A DNA stretch of 64,000 nucleotides, from the NCBI GenBank assembly GCA_963754285.1, contig CAVWFN010000013.1, forward strand, positions 58,396-122,395, in the 5' to 3' direction. Below are positions 1 to 8,574 of the stretch, one piece after another. The notes beneath the pieces were generated by a model. It was not told the DNA's origin. It worked only from the letters and a program-made list of their open reading frames with translations, and searched no databases. Made by a program: the position numbers and the translations under genes. Position 1 is the stretch's first letter, and each line of letters starts with the position of its first letter. The stretch is from RYN-133 sp963754285. Lineage in GTDB: Bacteria > Actinomycetota > Actinomycetes > Mycobacteriales > Jatrophihabitantaceae.

Positions 1-1448
1 CCGGTACCGCCTACCGTCGCTCGGCCGAGCTCGCCGGCGTCGTCGGCCCGTACGCGGGCTACGCCCGCAACGCCAAGGCGCATGCCCGGGTGATGCGCAA
101 GCACGCGGCGGCCAACGACGCGGCGCGTCCGCTGCACGCGAACGATCGCGAGGTCTACGCGGTCGCCACCGAGGAGTGGGCGCTCGGCAACAAGATCGGT
201 GAGAAGAACGGCTGGCGCAACGCGCAGGCCTCGGTGCTGGCCCCGACCGGGACGATCGGGCTGATGATGGACTGCGACACCACCGGGGTCGAGCCCGACC
301 TGGCGCTGGTGAAGTTCAAGAAGCTCGTCGGCGGCGGCTCGATGCAGATCGTCAACCAGACGGTGCCGCGGGCGTTGCGGGCGCTGGGCTATCAGGACGA
401 GCAGGTCGAGGCGATCGTCGAATACATCGCCGAGCACGGTCACGTCGTCGATGCGCCCGGATTGCGCCTCGAGCACTACGAGGTCTTCGACTGCGCGATG
501 GGGGCGCGGGCCATCAAGCCGATGGGCCACGTGCGGATGATGGCGGCGGCCCAGCCGTTCCTGTCCGGCGCGATCAGCAAGACCGTCAACCTGCCCGAGA
601 CCGCGACGGTCGAGGACATCGAGGACGTCTACTTCCAGGGCTGGAAGCTCGGCCTCAAGGCGCTCGCGGTCTACCGCGACAACTGCAAGGTCGGCCAGCC
701 GCTGTCGGCGGGCAAGGGCAAGAACGAGGGTGCCGAGGCCAAGGTGGCCGACAAGGTCGTCGAGTACCGCCCGACGCGCAAGCGCCTGCCGAAGTCGCGG
801 CCCTCGGCCACGACGTCGTTCACGGTCGGCGGTGCCGAGGGTTACATGACGGCCGGCTCCTACCCCGACGACGGTCTCGGCGAGGTGTTCCTGAAACTCG
901 GCAAGCAGGGTTCGACCCTGGCCGGCGTGATGGACGCGTTCTCGATCGCCATCTCGATCGCGCTGCAGTACGGCGTCCCGCTCGAGACCTACGTGCAGAA
1001 GTTCACCAACATGCGCTTCGAGCCCGCGGGCTTGACCGACGACCCGGACATCCGGATGGCGCAGTCGATCCTCGACTACATCTTCCGGCGCCTGGCGCTC
1101 GACTACCTCGACTTCGACACGCGCTCGGCGCTCGGCATCCACACCGCCGAAGAGCGCACTCGGCAGCTCGAGACCGGCTCCTACACCCCGGTCGACGAGT
1201 CCGTCGAGGATCTCGAGTCGCTGGCCCAGTCGGCTCCGGTCGAGCGCAAGGCGACCGACGTGGTCGATGACGAGGATGCAGCCGAGCTGCCCGCCCCGTC
1301 CGGCGCGCACAGCTCGACCGAACTGCTCGAGATCATCACCGGCAGCAGCGCCGACGCCCCGCTGTGCATGAACTGCGGCACCAAGATGCGCCCCGCCGGC
1401 AGCTGCTTCGTCTGCGAAGGCTGCGGGAGCACCAGCGGCTGCAGCTGA
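1..1448 (+). CDS. nrdJ: Vitamin B12-dependent (class II) ribonucleoside-diphosphate reductase, C-terminal part
   Basis: The gene enters from the left edge and reads in frame from base 3, leaving about 481 residues of a protein that is usually 900-1000. The enzyme reduces ribonucleotides to deoxyribonucleotides in the cytosol, using adenosylcobalamin as radical source. Visible family features are the barrel segment APTGTIGLMMDCDTTG near residue 80, the GAISKTVNLPE segment, and a cysteine-rich tail (NCGTKM ... CEGCGSTSGC) typical of the C-terminal domain that re-reduces the active site. The start codon and catalytic N-terminal half lie outside the window. A strong hairpin follows the stop, so the transcript probably ends here. 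Identification is by family resemblance; nrdR is not visible. Confidence 0.93.
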   Translation, partial: GTAYRRSAELAGVVGPYAGYARNAKAHARVMRKHAAANDAARPLHANDREVYAVATEEWALGNKIGEKNGWRNAQASVLAPTGTIGLMMDCDTTGVEPDLALVKFKKLVGGGSMQIVNQTVPRALRALGYQDEQVEAIVEYIAEHGHVVDAPGLRLEHYEVFDCAMGARAIKPMGHVRMMAAAQPFLSGAISKTVNLPETATVEDIEDVYFQGWKLGLKALAVYRDNCKVGQPLSAGKGKNEGAEAKVADKVVEYRPTRKRLPKSRPSATTSFTVGGAEGYMTAGSYPDDGLGEVFLKLGKQGSTLAGVMDAFSIAISIALQYGVPLETYVQKFTNMRFEPAGLTDDPDIRMAQSILDYIFRRLALDYLDFDTRSALGIHTAEERTRQLETGSYTPVDESVEDLESLAQSAPVERKATDVVDDEDAAELPAPSGAHSSTELLEIITGSSADAPLCMNCGTKMRPAGSCFVCEGCGSTSGCS

Positions 1449-1470
1449 CCCGCCCCAACGAGTGGCGTTG

Positions 1471-1517
1471 ATCAAACCGCCGATTCGGTCGATATCTGAC
1501 CGGATCGGCGGTTTGAT
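1471..1517 (+). terminator. Hairpin terminator after nrdJ
   Basis: A 20-bp stem (1471-1490 with 1498-1517) encloses a 7-base loop (gatatct) and has one G-U type mismatch. It begins 22 bases after the nrdJ stop. There is no T-run, as is common for actinobacterial terminators. Confidence 0.75.
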
Positions 1518-1626
1518 GTTGCGGTTGTGCGCGCGCTGACCGGGCCGCTCGCCGCAGACACCACGATCGCCACGCTTTGAGCGAACACGATGCTCGCAAC
1601 GCACGACATCTGAAACCCTGACGAAC

Positions 1627-2301
1627 GTGAGCCCGAGCATCGTGCTGATCCCGAGCCCATTGCTCGGCCCGGCGACGTGGGAGTCCACGGCCACGCGCTC
1701 GAGCGCCGGGGGCACAAGGTTGCGGTGCCTACCCTGCAGGGCGTCGCCACCAGCGCGGAGCCGTACTGGCCGGCCGGTGTCGAGGCGATTGTGCGATCGG
1801 CAGGGGATGGGCCGGTGGTGCTCGCGCCGCACAGCAATGCCGGGCTGTTCGTTCCGGCCGTGGTCGAAGCGCTCAGTGATCGGGTGCAGGGCGTCGTCTT
1901 CGTCGACGCACCGCTTCCGGGAACGGGTGCGGTTGCGCCGCGCGAGTTCCTGGCGGGACTGGCCGACGCGGACGGCACGGCTCCCGCCGTGGACGAGCTG
2001 GTGGGACGACGCCGATGTCGCGACGTTGTTCCCGGATGCCGAGGTACGTGCTCGGGTCGAGGCCGAACAGCCTCGACTGCCCTTGGCCTACTACGACCAT
2101 TTGCCACCGGTGCGCGACGGCTGGGACCGGGCGCCATGCGCCTACCTCTGGTTCGGCGAACCGTACGACGCAGCGGCCGAGCTGGCGTCGGCGCGCGGCT
2201 GGACGACCAGGCACCTGCCGGGCAACCACCTGCACATGCTCACCGATCCGGACGCTGTCGCCGACGCAGTCATCGAGCTGGCCGCGCAGCAGGCGAGCTA
2301 G
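1627..2301 (+). pseudogene. Alpha/beta-hydrolase, frameshifted twice
   Basis: The product resembles a small alpha/beta-hydrolase of about 225 residues. The beginning (MSPSIVLIPSPLLGPATWE) lies in the frame of 1627. The middle (ERRGHKVAVPTLQGV to PAVDELV, with LAPHSNAGLFVPAV around the place of the nucleophile elbow) lies in the frame of 1677. The end (WWDDADVATLFPDAEV to AAQQAS, containing the histidine region GNHLHML) is again in the first frame. The switches are near 1680 and 2003, and the two indels compensate. Codon use and protein sense are otherwise normal, so these could be consensus errors rather than decay. Substrate is unknown. Confidence 0.6.
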
Positions 2302-2366
2302 CCCCCCGGGACGTGGCGCCGAAACACACGCTCGCCCGTCGCTCGTCCGAGGAGCACCATGTCGCC

Positions 2367-2795
2367 ATGAGCGACCGCGACACGTTCCTGGCCTGGGTCG
2401 GGACAGCGCTGCACGAGGCCGAGGTAGCGCTGCACAACGGCGACGCGGCTCCGCGCCGGGCCATCTGGTCACGCGCCGAACCGGTGAGCGTGTTCGGCGC
2501 ATGGCGCAACGCGCGCGGCCAGCGCGAGATCGAGCAGTTGTTCACCGCCCTCGCGAGCGGCTTCTCCGACTGCGCGTCCTATCGCCTCGAGGTTCTCGAG
2601 TGCGATGTCGTCGGCGATGTCGCCTACACCGCCGGCCTGGAGCACACGTCGGCCTCGATCGACGGTGAACCACGCACCTACACGCTGCGGGTCACCCAGG
2701 TCTACCGGCGCGAAGGCGGCGAGTGGAAGGTGGCGCACCGGCACGGCGACAACTTCGACGACCCCGCCGACATGGCGGCGTCGATCGGCGACTGA
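2367..2795 (+). CDS. SnoaL/NTF2-like (DUF4440-type) protein
   Basis: This 142-residue protein has the NTF2-like cone fold pattern: an N-terminal helix (FLAWVGTALHEAEVALHNGD), a central AWRNARGQREIEQLF segment, and the closing strands YTLRVTQVYRREGGEWKVAHRHGD that typify the SnoaL/DUF4440 group. Such proteins are small cytosolic enzymes or ligand binders, and no substrate can be named. I chose ATG 2367, where homology begins, over codons farther upstream in the same frame. It lies 65 bases after the broken hydrolase and may share its transcript. Confidence 0.7.
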   Translation: MSDRDTFLAWVGTALHEAEVALHNGDAAPRRAIWSRAEPVSVFGAWRNARGQREIEQLFTALASGFSDCASYRLEVLECDVVGDVAYTAGLEHTSASIDGEPRTYTLRVTQVYRREGGEWKVAHRHGDNFDDPADMAASIGD

Positions 2796-2825
2796 CCCGT
2801 ACGCCGCGGCCGACCCCGACGCCGC

Positions 2826-4047
2826 TCAGTCCACGAGCGCCGAATAGACCAGCTGGCGCAGCTGCGAGCGGATCGGATACGTCGAGGACGGCAACAGTTG
2901 GGTCATGAACACGACCGTGATCCGCTCGACCGGGTCGACCCAGAACGCGGTGCTCGCGGCACCGCCCCACGCGAACTCACCGGCGGTCCCGAGCGTGCGA
3001 GACGCGACAGGGTCGATCAGCACCGAGAACCCGAGCCCGAACCCGACGCCGTCGAAGGGTGCCTCGGCGAACAGTGGCCGGCCGAACGCTTTCAGGTCGG
3101 CGTTGCCAGGAAGGTGATTGCGGGTCATGTAACGCATCGTGCGGTCACCGAGCACGCGCACGCCGTCGAGCTCGCCACGGTTGAGCAGGAATCGGGTGAA
3201 GCGGTGATAGTCCGACAGCGTCGAGCACAACCCGCCGCCGCCGGAGAGCCACGTCGGAGCGAGGAACGAGTCACCGAGTTCGCCGTTGCGGTTCAGGCCG
3301 GGCGTGTAGAGCGCGGCGAACCGGTCGGTGTCGCGTACCTGGAAGGAGGTGTCGTGCATGCCGAGCGGGTCGAGGACGAGCTCAGCGAACGCCGCGTCGA
3401 GCGGTTTGCCGGCGAGGACTTCGACAAGGCGGCCGAGCACGTCGGTACTGACGGAGTAGTTCCACTCGGCACCGGGCTGGAACAGCAGCGGCAGCGACGC
3501 GAACCGTTCGACCGCGCCGGCCAGGTCGAGGTCGGCAGGCGCCGACCACTCGAACCCGGCCGCTCGATAGAGCGCATCGACCGGATGCGCGCGGTGAAAG
3601 CCGTACGTGAGCCCGGACGTGTGTGTGAGCAGGTGCCACACGCGCAGCGGTTCGGTGACGGGGACGGTGACCGGCTTCAGATCCGACCCCCCGGCGAACA
3701 CCCGGGTCTCGGCGAACTCGGGCAGGTACCGCGAGACCGGGTCGTTCAGCTCGAACGCACCCCGCTCGTACAGCGCCATCGCCGCGACCGACGTGATCGG
3801 CTTGGTCATCGAGTAGATGCGGAACACCGTGTCGAGCTCGACCGGCAGGCCGGCTTCGACATCGCGCAGCCCGCCAAGTTGCCAGGTGTGCGATCTGAGC
3901 GTCGCGCGCGACGAGCACTGAATAGCCCGGCAGCTTGCGGTCGGCCACGTACCGATCAAGGAGTGCATCGATCGAGGTGAGCCGGTGGTGGTCGAACCCG
4001 ACCTGTCCCGGATCGACCTCGACCGCGAGGTCTGCGGTGGTGGTCAT
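2826..4047 (-). CDS. Serine hydrolase, class C beta-lactamase/esterase family, one frameshift
   Basis: About 405 residues of the beta-lactamase-related serine hydrolase family (esterases, D-aminopeptidases, AmpC relatives). The SxxK motif is SMTK (in RIYSMTKPITSVAAM) and the YxN-like motif is EWNYSVSTDVLG. A glycine-rich GGGGLCSTLSDYHRF segment is also typical. The start ATG at 4047 and first 60 or so residues (MTTTADLAVEVDPGQVGF to VARDAQIAHLATW) are in one frame and the rest in another, with the switch near 3870-3880. The frameshift is probably a sequence error because both halves are well conserved. No signal peptide is evident, which favours a cytosolic esterase over a resistance enzyme. 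Confidence 0.8.
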
Positions 4048-4076
4048 CCTTCGATCATGCACCGACAATCGACGTC

Positions 4077-5015
4077 GTGAGACTGCCGCGCTCGCTCGCC
4101 CGGTTCAACCGCGTCGTCACCAACCGCATCCAACGCTGGTGGGCGCCCTACCTCGCGCCCTGGATCATGCTCACCCATCGCGGACGGGTCAGTGGCCGCG
4201 AGTACCGCAATCCGGTGTTCGCGACCCGGCGCGGGTCGCAGTTGCGCATGGCAGTGCTCTACGGCACCGAGTCGGACTGGGTGCGCAACATCCTCGCGGC
4301 CGGCCGTGCGGACGTCGTCCGGCTCGGACGGCCGCTGAGCGTTGCCGATCCGCAGCTGGTCCCGACGTCCGGACGTGACGACCTGGGCTGGCTGGGACGG
4401 GTGGCCCAGCACGTGGTGCTCGCCCGCATCGTCTCCGGCCCGGGCGTGCGCAGTTTCGACGCGACGCGACTCGGTACGAGCGAAGCCGACGCCTGGGTCG
4501 GGTATTACCGCCATGAGTGGCGCGGCGTGCTCAGCGCGTCGGTCGCGCTGGTTGCGGAGGGCTTCGGCATGGGGCGCCGGCGCACCCTGCTCGGCGCCTG
4601 GTACGTGCTGCGCGCGAACCAGAAGTGGGCGCCCTACCCGCGCAACGACCCCGATGCGGCGCGCGAATACATGCGCCGCTTCTATGCGCTGGTCAAGGCC
4701 GACGGTGGACTCTCGATCGACCCGGTCGAGGCCGCCGCGCGCGAGGTCGACTGGTGGCGCATCCATCGCGTCCACCAGCGCGAGTCGGGGCTCACCGAGG
4801 ACGACCTGACCACCTCCGTCGCACACCTGTACAGCTACGTCTATTCGGTACCCGAGTCCGCGGTGCACGACGCGGCGCGGCTGCGGGTCGAGGCGATGCG
4901 GCTCTCGGACCAATGGGTGGCTGCCGGGTGTGACCTCGCCGATCCGGTCCTCGCCGACGAACGTCGCACGCTCGTCGAGTCCTACCGGGCATTGCGCGCG
5001 GCGCTCGGGCGCTAG
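4077..5015 (+). CDS. Deazaflavin-dependent nitroreductase-family protein with extra C-terminal domain
   Basis: The first 130 residues match the split-barrel family of F420 (deazaflavin)-dependent nitroreductases (Ddn-like): PWIMLTHRGRVSGREYRNPV, then TESDWVRNILAAGRADV and the following strand. Those proteins are about 140-150 residues. Here about 170 residues follow, with a conserved look (YYRHEWRGVLSASVALVAEGFGM, LGAWYVLRANQKWAPYP, REYMRRFYALV) and no function I can name. The start is GTG 4077. The gene is convergent with the next, and the two stop codons overlap in a shared CTAG. Role: probably a cytosolic F420H2-dependent reductase; substrate unknown. Confidence 0.75.
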   Translation: MRLPRSLARFNRVVTNRIQRWWAPYLAPWIMLTHRGRVSGREYRNPVFATRRGSQLRMAVLYGTESDWVRNILAAGRADVVRLGRPLSVADPQLVPTSGRDDLGWLGRVAQHVVLARIVSGPGVRSFDATRLGTSEADAWVGYYRHEWRGVLSASVALVAEGFGMGRRRTLLGAWYVLRANQKWAPYPRNDPDAAREYMRRFYALVKADGGLSIDPVEAAAREVDWWRIHRVHQRESGLTEDDLTTSVAHLYSYVYSVPESAVHDAARLRVEAMRLSDQWVAAGCDLADPVLADERRTLVESYRALRAALGR

Positions 5016-7035
5016 CCGGACTCACGCGGTTCGGTGCCTGCCTCCACGAGCCACATCGCCTGGTACGGCGCCAACCACAGGTTGCGGCCCTCGCCGACGG
5101 CCACGGTCGAGTCGGTGAGCACGTCATGCGCGGTGCACCAGCCGAGCGCCGCGACGCGATCCCACGGGAACGGGCGGGCGTCGTCGGCAACGTTGGCCAG
5201 CTCGAGCAGGTCTCCCTCGGGGTGGCGGCGCAGCACGGCAAGCACGGCCGGGTCGGACGGGTCGAGGACCTGCGACATGACCGAGGCATGCAGGTGCGGC
5301 AGGCCGGCACGCACCCGTGCGAGGTGTGACAGGCCGGCGAACAGCCGCTGCGGCACTGTCCCGGGCACACGGCGCAGCGCCTGCCGCGCGGCGTCCATTC
5401 TGGGACGGTGCAGCCAGCGGTTGTCGTTGCCATGGCCCGGTTCGTCAGCCCAGTGCGGGTCGGCGCGCAGACCGATCTCGTCGCCCATCCACACCACCGG
5501 GACACCGCCCCAGCCCAGCACGATCGCGTAGGCAAGCAGCACCCGTGCGATCGCGGCGTCGACCTCCTCGGGCGAGCGGGCGTCGTCGAGACCGGCCAGC
5601 GACGAGGTCGATCCGCTGATGCGCCGGTCGCCCGTGGCGGGGTTGGCCTGGAACACCACGCCGTGCGCGAACGAGCCCGGGAAGTTACCGCTGTAGAAGT
5701 CGGACAGGAACGAGCGATGGGCGAATCCGTCGAGGCCGACCGCCGCCGCGTCGCCGTCGTCGATCGCCCACCCGATGTCGTCGTGGCAGCGCACGTAGGT
5801 GATCCACGCTGTCGTCGACGGAACGATCGGCAGTTCCTGCAGCGCATGCACCGCGAGGCGGACGTCGCGGGTCGCGAGCATCGACCACACCTGCACCATC
5901 AGCGTGTTGTGGTAGGCGAGGTCGCTGACCTTGCCGTGGTGACGACCGCTGCCGAGGTAGTGGACGAGCTCGTCCGGGGCGACGATCGCCTCGGCCTTGA
6001 GCACGGTCGCCGGGCAGGCGATCCGGATCAGCGCGCGTAGCGCCTGGGTGATCGAGTGCACCTCGGGTTGGTTCTGACAGTTCGTGCCCAGCCGCTTCCA
6101 CACGAACGCGATCGCATCGAGCCGAAGCACGTCGACACCGACGTTGGCGAGGAACAACACGATCTCGGCGAACTCGGCGAACACGTCCGGGTTCGACCAG
6201 TCGAGATCCCATTGGAACTCGTTGAACGTCGTCCACACCCAACCGTCGAGCTCGTCGTCCCAGCTGAAGTTGCCGGGCGCGAAGTCAGGGAAGACCTCCG
6301 GCAATGTGCGCTCGTAGGCATCCGGACCGATGCGATCGGCGAAGATGTGGAAGTAGCGGCGGTAGTGCTCGTCGCCGGCACGTGCGGCGACAGCCCACTG
6401 GTGTTCGCGCGCGACGTGGTTCAGGACAAGGTCGAGCACGAGGCTGATGCCGGCCTTGTGCAGGGTTTCACTGAGGCGGCGCAGATCGTCGAGGGTGCCG
6501 AGGTCGGCGCGCACCGCGCGGTAGTCGGCGACGGCGTAACCGCCGTCGCTGTCGCCCTCGCGTGGACGCAACAGCGGCATCAGATGCAGGTAGGTGACGC
6601 CGAGTTCGCGCAGGTAGGGCACCTGCGCACCGACGCCGTCCAGGGTGCCGGCCAGCCGGTCGGCGTAGGCCGCGTAGCCGAACATCGACTGCTGCTGGAA
6701 CCAGTCCGGAGCGAGCGTGCGGGCCTGGTCGAGGCGGTGCAGCCGCGCGTCGCGGGAGGCATAGGCGGCGGCGGCCAGGGCGAGCAGGCGCTGCTCGAGC
6801 TGCTCGGTCTGTGCGGGCGTGTAGACCGCCGCCAGTCCCGTGCGCAGGTCGGGCCACCACCGCTCGCAGCGCAGCTGGAAGGTCTCGCGGCGCTCGGCGG
6901 ACAGCCCGGCCGGGAGCGTCGCGTCGCTGGGCGTCGCCGCTGCGTCGTGCCCCGCGTCGTGCGCTGTGTCGTTCGTCGCGTCGTGCGTCGCGTCGTCGTC
7001 GCGTCGTCCGTCGCGTCCTGCACCCCGTCCGGCAT
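5012..7035 (-). CDS. Amylosucrase (GH13), N-terminal reading frame disturbed
   Basis: GH13 glucansucrase that splits sucrose and transfers glucose to alpha-glucan. Amylosucrase signatures are present in order: DWFQQQSMFGYAAYADRLAG, SDGGYAVADYRAVRADLGTL, DLVLNHVAREHQWA, the nucleophile Asp in GVDVLRLDAIAFVWK, the acid/base Glu in VLKAEAIVAPDE, and the third carboxylate in YVRCHDDIGW. The length of about 675 residues fits amylosucrase (about 640). The enzyme frame has no good start. The best start (ATG 7035, or GTG 7044) is in another frame, joined through a tandem DAT-coding tract near 6985, so an indel in that repeat is likely. The gene faces the nitroreductase. A trehalose-synthase-like GH13 is less likely because of the HDDIGW motif. 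Confidence 0.85.
6935..7025. repeat. Degenerate GCGTCGT tandem tract
   Basis: The plus strand repeats GCGTCGT-like units (gcgtcgt, gtgtcgt, gcgtcgtcgt) about a dozen times. On the minus strand this codes for a run rich in Asp-Ala-Thr at the start of the amylosucrase. The reading frame changes inside this tract. Confidence 0.6.
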
Positions 7036-7164
7036 TGCTCTCACCCCCCGATCGCGATCCTCCTCCGGGTAACGCCGGCCCCGTCAAGCGGCCGAGTTTC
7101 GGGCCGACCCTTGACCGGAGAAGGAGAGTTTCTTTACCTGGTCTTGACTTCTGGCGGGCTCGGA

Positions 7165-7262
7165 GGTGAGACTCGGAGGAGCGATCACCGATTCCGGCCC
7201 GGGGAACTAGGGCGTGGACATCGGCTCGCCCATGAACTCGGCAGTCCCGTCGCGGGGAGGGG
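7165..7262 (+). promoter_or_regulatory. Candidate ydaO-type c-di-AMP riboswitch leader
   Basis: The leader before the NlpC/P60 gene contains gcgatcaccgattccg, then ggcccggggaacta, then gggcgtggacatcggc, then a G/C-rich tail. Order and spacing recall the ydaO/yuaA (c-di-AMP) riboswitches that sit before cell-wall hydrolase genes of actinobacteria. I am matching from memory and cannot fold or score it. The boundaries are approximate. A long non-riboswitch 5' UTR is the alternative. Confidence 0.4.
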
Positions 7263-7295
7263 ACGGCCACCTCCGCACTCGAAGGACGCCGACAC

Positions 7296-8459
7296 ATGAC
7301 CCTCCCCACCACACTGTCTTTGCTGCGCACCCGCGCCGGCGGCCTCGTGGCCGCCGTCGCCGTGGGCGTGTCGATGCTCGCGGCCGCCACGGTCGCGGCG
7401 ACGGCGGCGCACGCGAACAACCCGGCCGGCCCGCACGACCCGATCGGGGTGCTCGAGACCATCGTGGCCAACCACGGCGGCAGCTACACCCTCAACGGCT
7501 GGGCCGCCGATCCGGATGAACTCACGACCAACGCCACCGTCCTGGTACTGGTCGACGGACAGAAGCGCGGGTCGGTGGTGACCTCAGTGGCGCGCCCCCG
7601 CATCGTGAGCCGGCACCACACCGGCCCCACCCCGGGCTTCACCACCACCGTGTCCCCGGGCACCGGCGTGCACAGCGTCTGCGTCGCGGTCGCCAACGCG
7701 TTGCAGGGCATGCCCACGGTGCTTCGCTGCTTCACGACTCCGCTGGGTTCGGCGGTCACGGGCAACCACGATCCGCAGGGCCAGGTCACCTTCACCGGCG
7801 CCTCGAGCGACACGATGACAGTCAGCGGACACGTCGGCGACCCCGACTTCTCGGCCAGCCGCCTCGCCGTCGTCCTCTACGTCGACGGCACGGCCGCCAA
7901 GACCGTCGACACCCGCTGGGGCAAGACCAAGGCCGGCACGATGGTCAACCACTTCGCGATCACGGTGCCCGTCTCGACCGGCTCGCACCTGGGTTGCGTG
8001 TGGGTGGCCAACATCGGCTTCGGGTCGAACAGCTTCCTCGGCTGCAACGCGGCCGACACCCGCGGCAAGGCCGGAACCGGCGCGGTGACGACGCCCGCGA
8101 TGAACAAGTCGGTCGTGACGATCGCCAAGCGCCAGATCGGCAAACCGTACGTGTGGGCGGCAGCCGGGCCGAAATCGTTCGATTGCTCGGGCCTGGTCGT
8201 CTTCAGCTACGCGCGCTCGGGCATGCCGGGCATCTATCACCAGTCCGGTGTGCAGTTCAACGATGCGCGGCTGATCCCGGCCTCGCGGGCCGTTCCGGGT
8301 GACCTGGTCTTCTACCACGACAACCTCGGCAACGTGTACCACGTCGGCATCTACCTCGGCCCGAACAACACAGTGGCAGCGATCGACCCGGCAGAGGGCG
8401 TCAACTACCAGTCGATCGACTGGGGCTCGGCCACCTACGGCTCGTTCACGCACTCCTGA
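7296..8459 (+). CDS. Secreted NlpC/P60 peptidoglycan hydrolase
   Basis: A 387-residue exported protein. A signal peptide spans about residues 1-41 (hydrophobic GGLVAAVAVGVSMLAAATVAATAAHA, AHA cleavage). Two similar beta-rich repeats follow (about 45-130 and 150-250; each has a GWAADPDE- or GHVGDPDFS-like start and an LVDG/YVDG strand). The C-terminal NlpC/P60 domain covers about 268-387: Cys in FDCSGLVVFSY, His in NVYHVGIYLG, and GDLVFYH. It probably cleaves D-Glu-mesoDAP stem bonds in the wall. The start is ATG 7296, preceded by ggacgccgac. A candidate c-di-AMP riboswitch lies upstream and a hairpin terminator downstream, so it is likely monocistronic. Confidence 0.9.
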   Translation: MTLPTTLSLLRTRAGGLVAAVAVGVSMLAAATVAATAAHANNPAGPHDPIGVLETIVANHGGSYTLNGWAADPDELTTNATVLVLVDGQKRGSVVTSVARPRIVSRHHTGPTPGFTTTVSPGTGVHSVCVAVANALQGMPTVLRCFTTPLGSAVTGNHDPQGQVTFTGASSDTMTVSGHVGDPDFSASRLAVVLYVDGTAAKTVDTRWGKTKAGTMVNHFAITVPVSTGSHLGCVWVANIGFGSNSFLGCNAADTRGKAGTGAVTTPAMNKSVVTIAKRQIGKPYVWAAAGPKSFDCSGLVVFSYARSGMPGIYHQSGVQFNDARLIPASRAVPGDLVFYHDNLGNVYHVGIYLGPNNTVAAIDPAEGVNYQSIDWGSATYGSFTHS

Positions 8460-8469
8460 CCCCCGGGCC

Positions 8470-8505
8470 GTCCAGTCGGGGTGGGCGTCCCCACCCCGGC
8501 TGGAC
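8470..8505 (+). terminator. Hairpin terminator after NlpC/P60 gene
   Basis: A 16-bp stem (8470-8485 with 8490-8505), one G-U type mismatch and a 4-base loop (cgtc), 10 bases past the stop. No T-run. Confidence 0.8.
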
Positions 8506-8574
8506 GTGACCACCCGCGGCTGGCGATGATTCCTGTGACAGGAAGTCCGGCAAGGCGGGAGGCCGCACGACCCG

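Noticed and set aside
2898..3980. Plus-strand open frame of 360 codons
   Set aside because: It is opposite the serine hydrolase with its SxxK motif; sequence is low-complexity charged shadow.
2826..4047. Antibiotic-resistance beta-lactamase
   Set aside because: No export signal and closer in pattern to esterase/aminopeptidase relatives.
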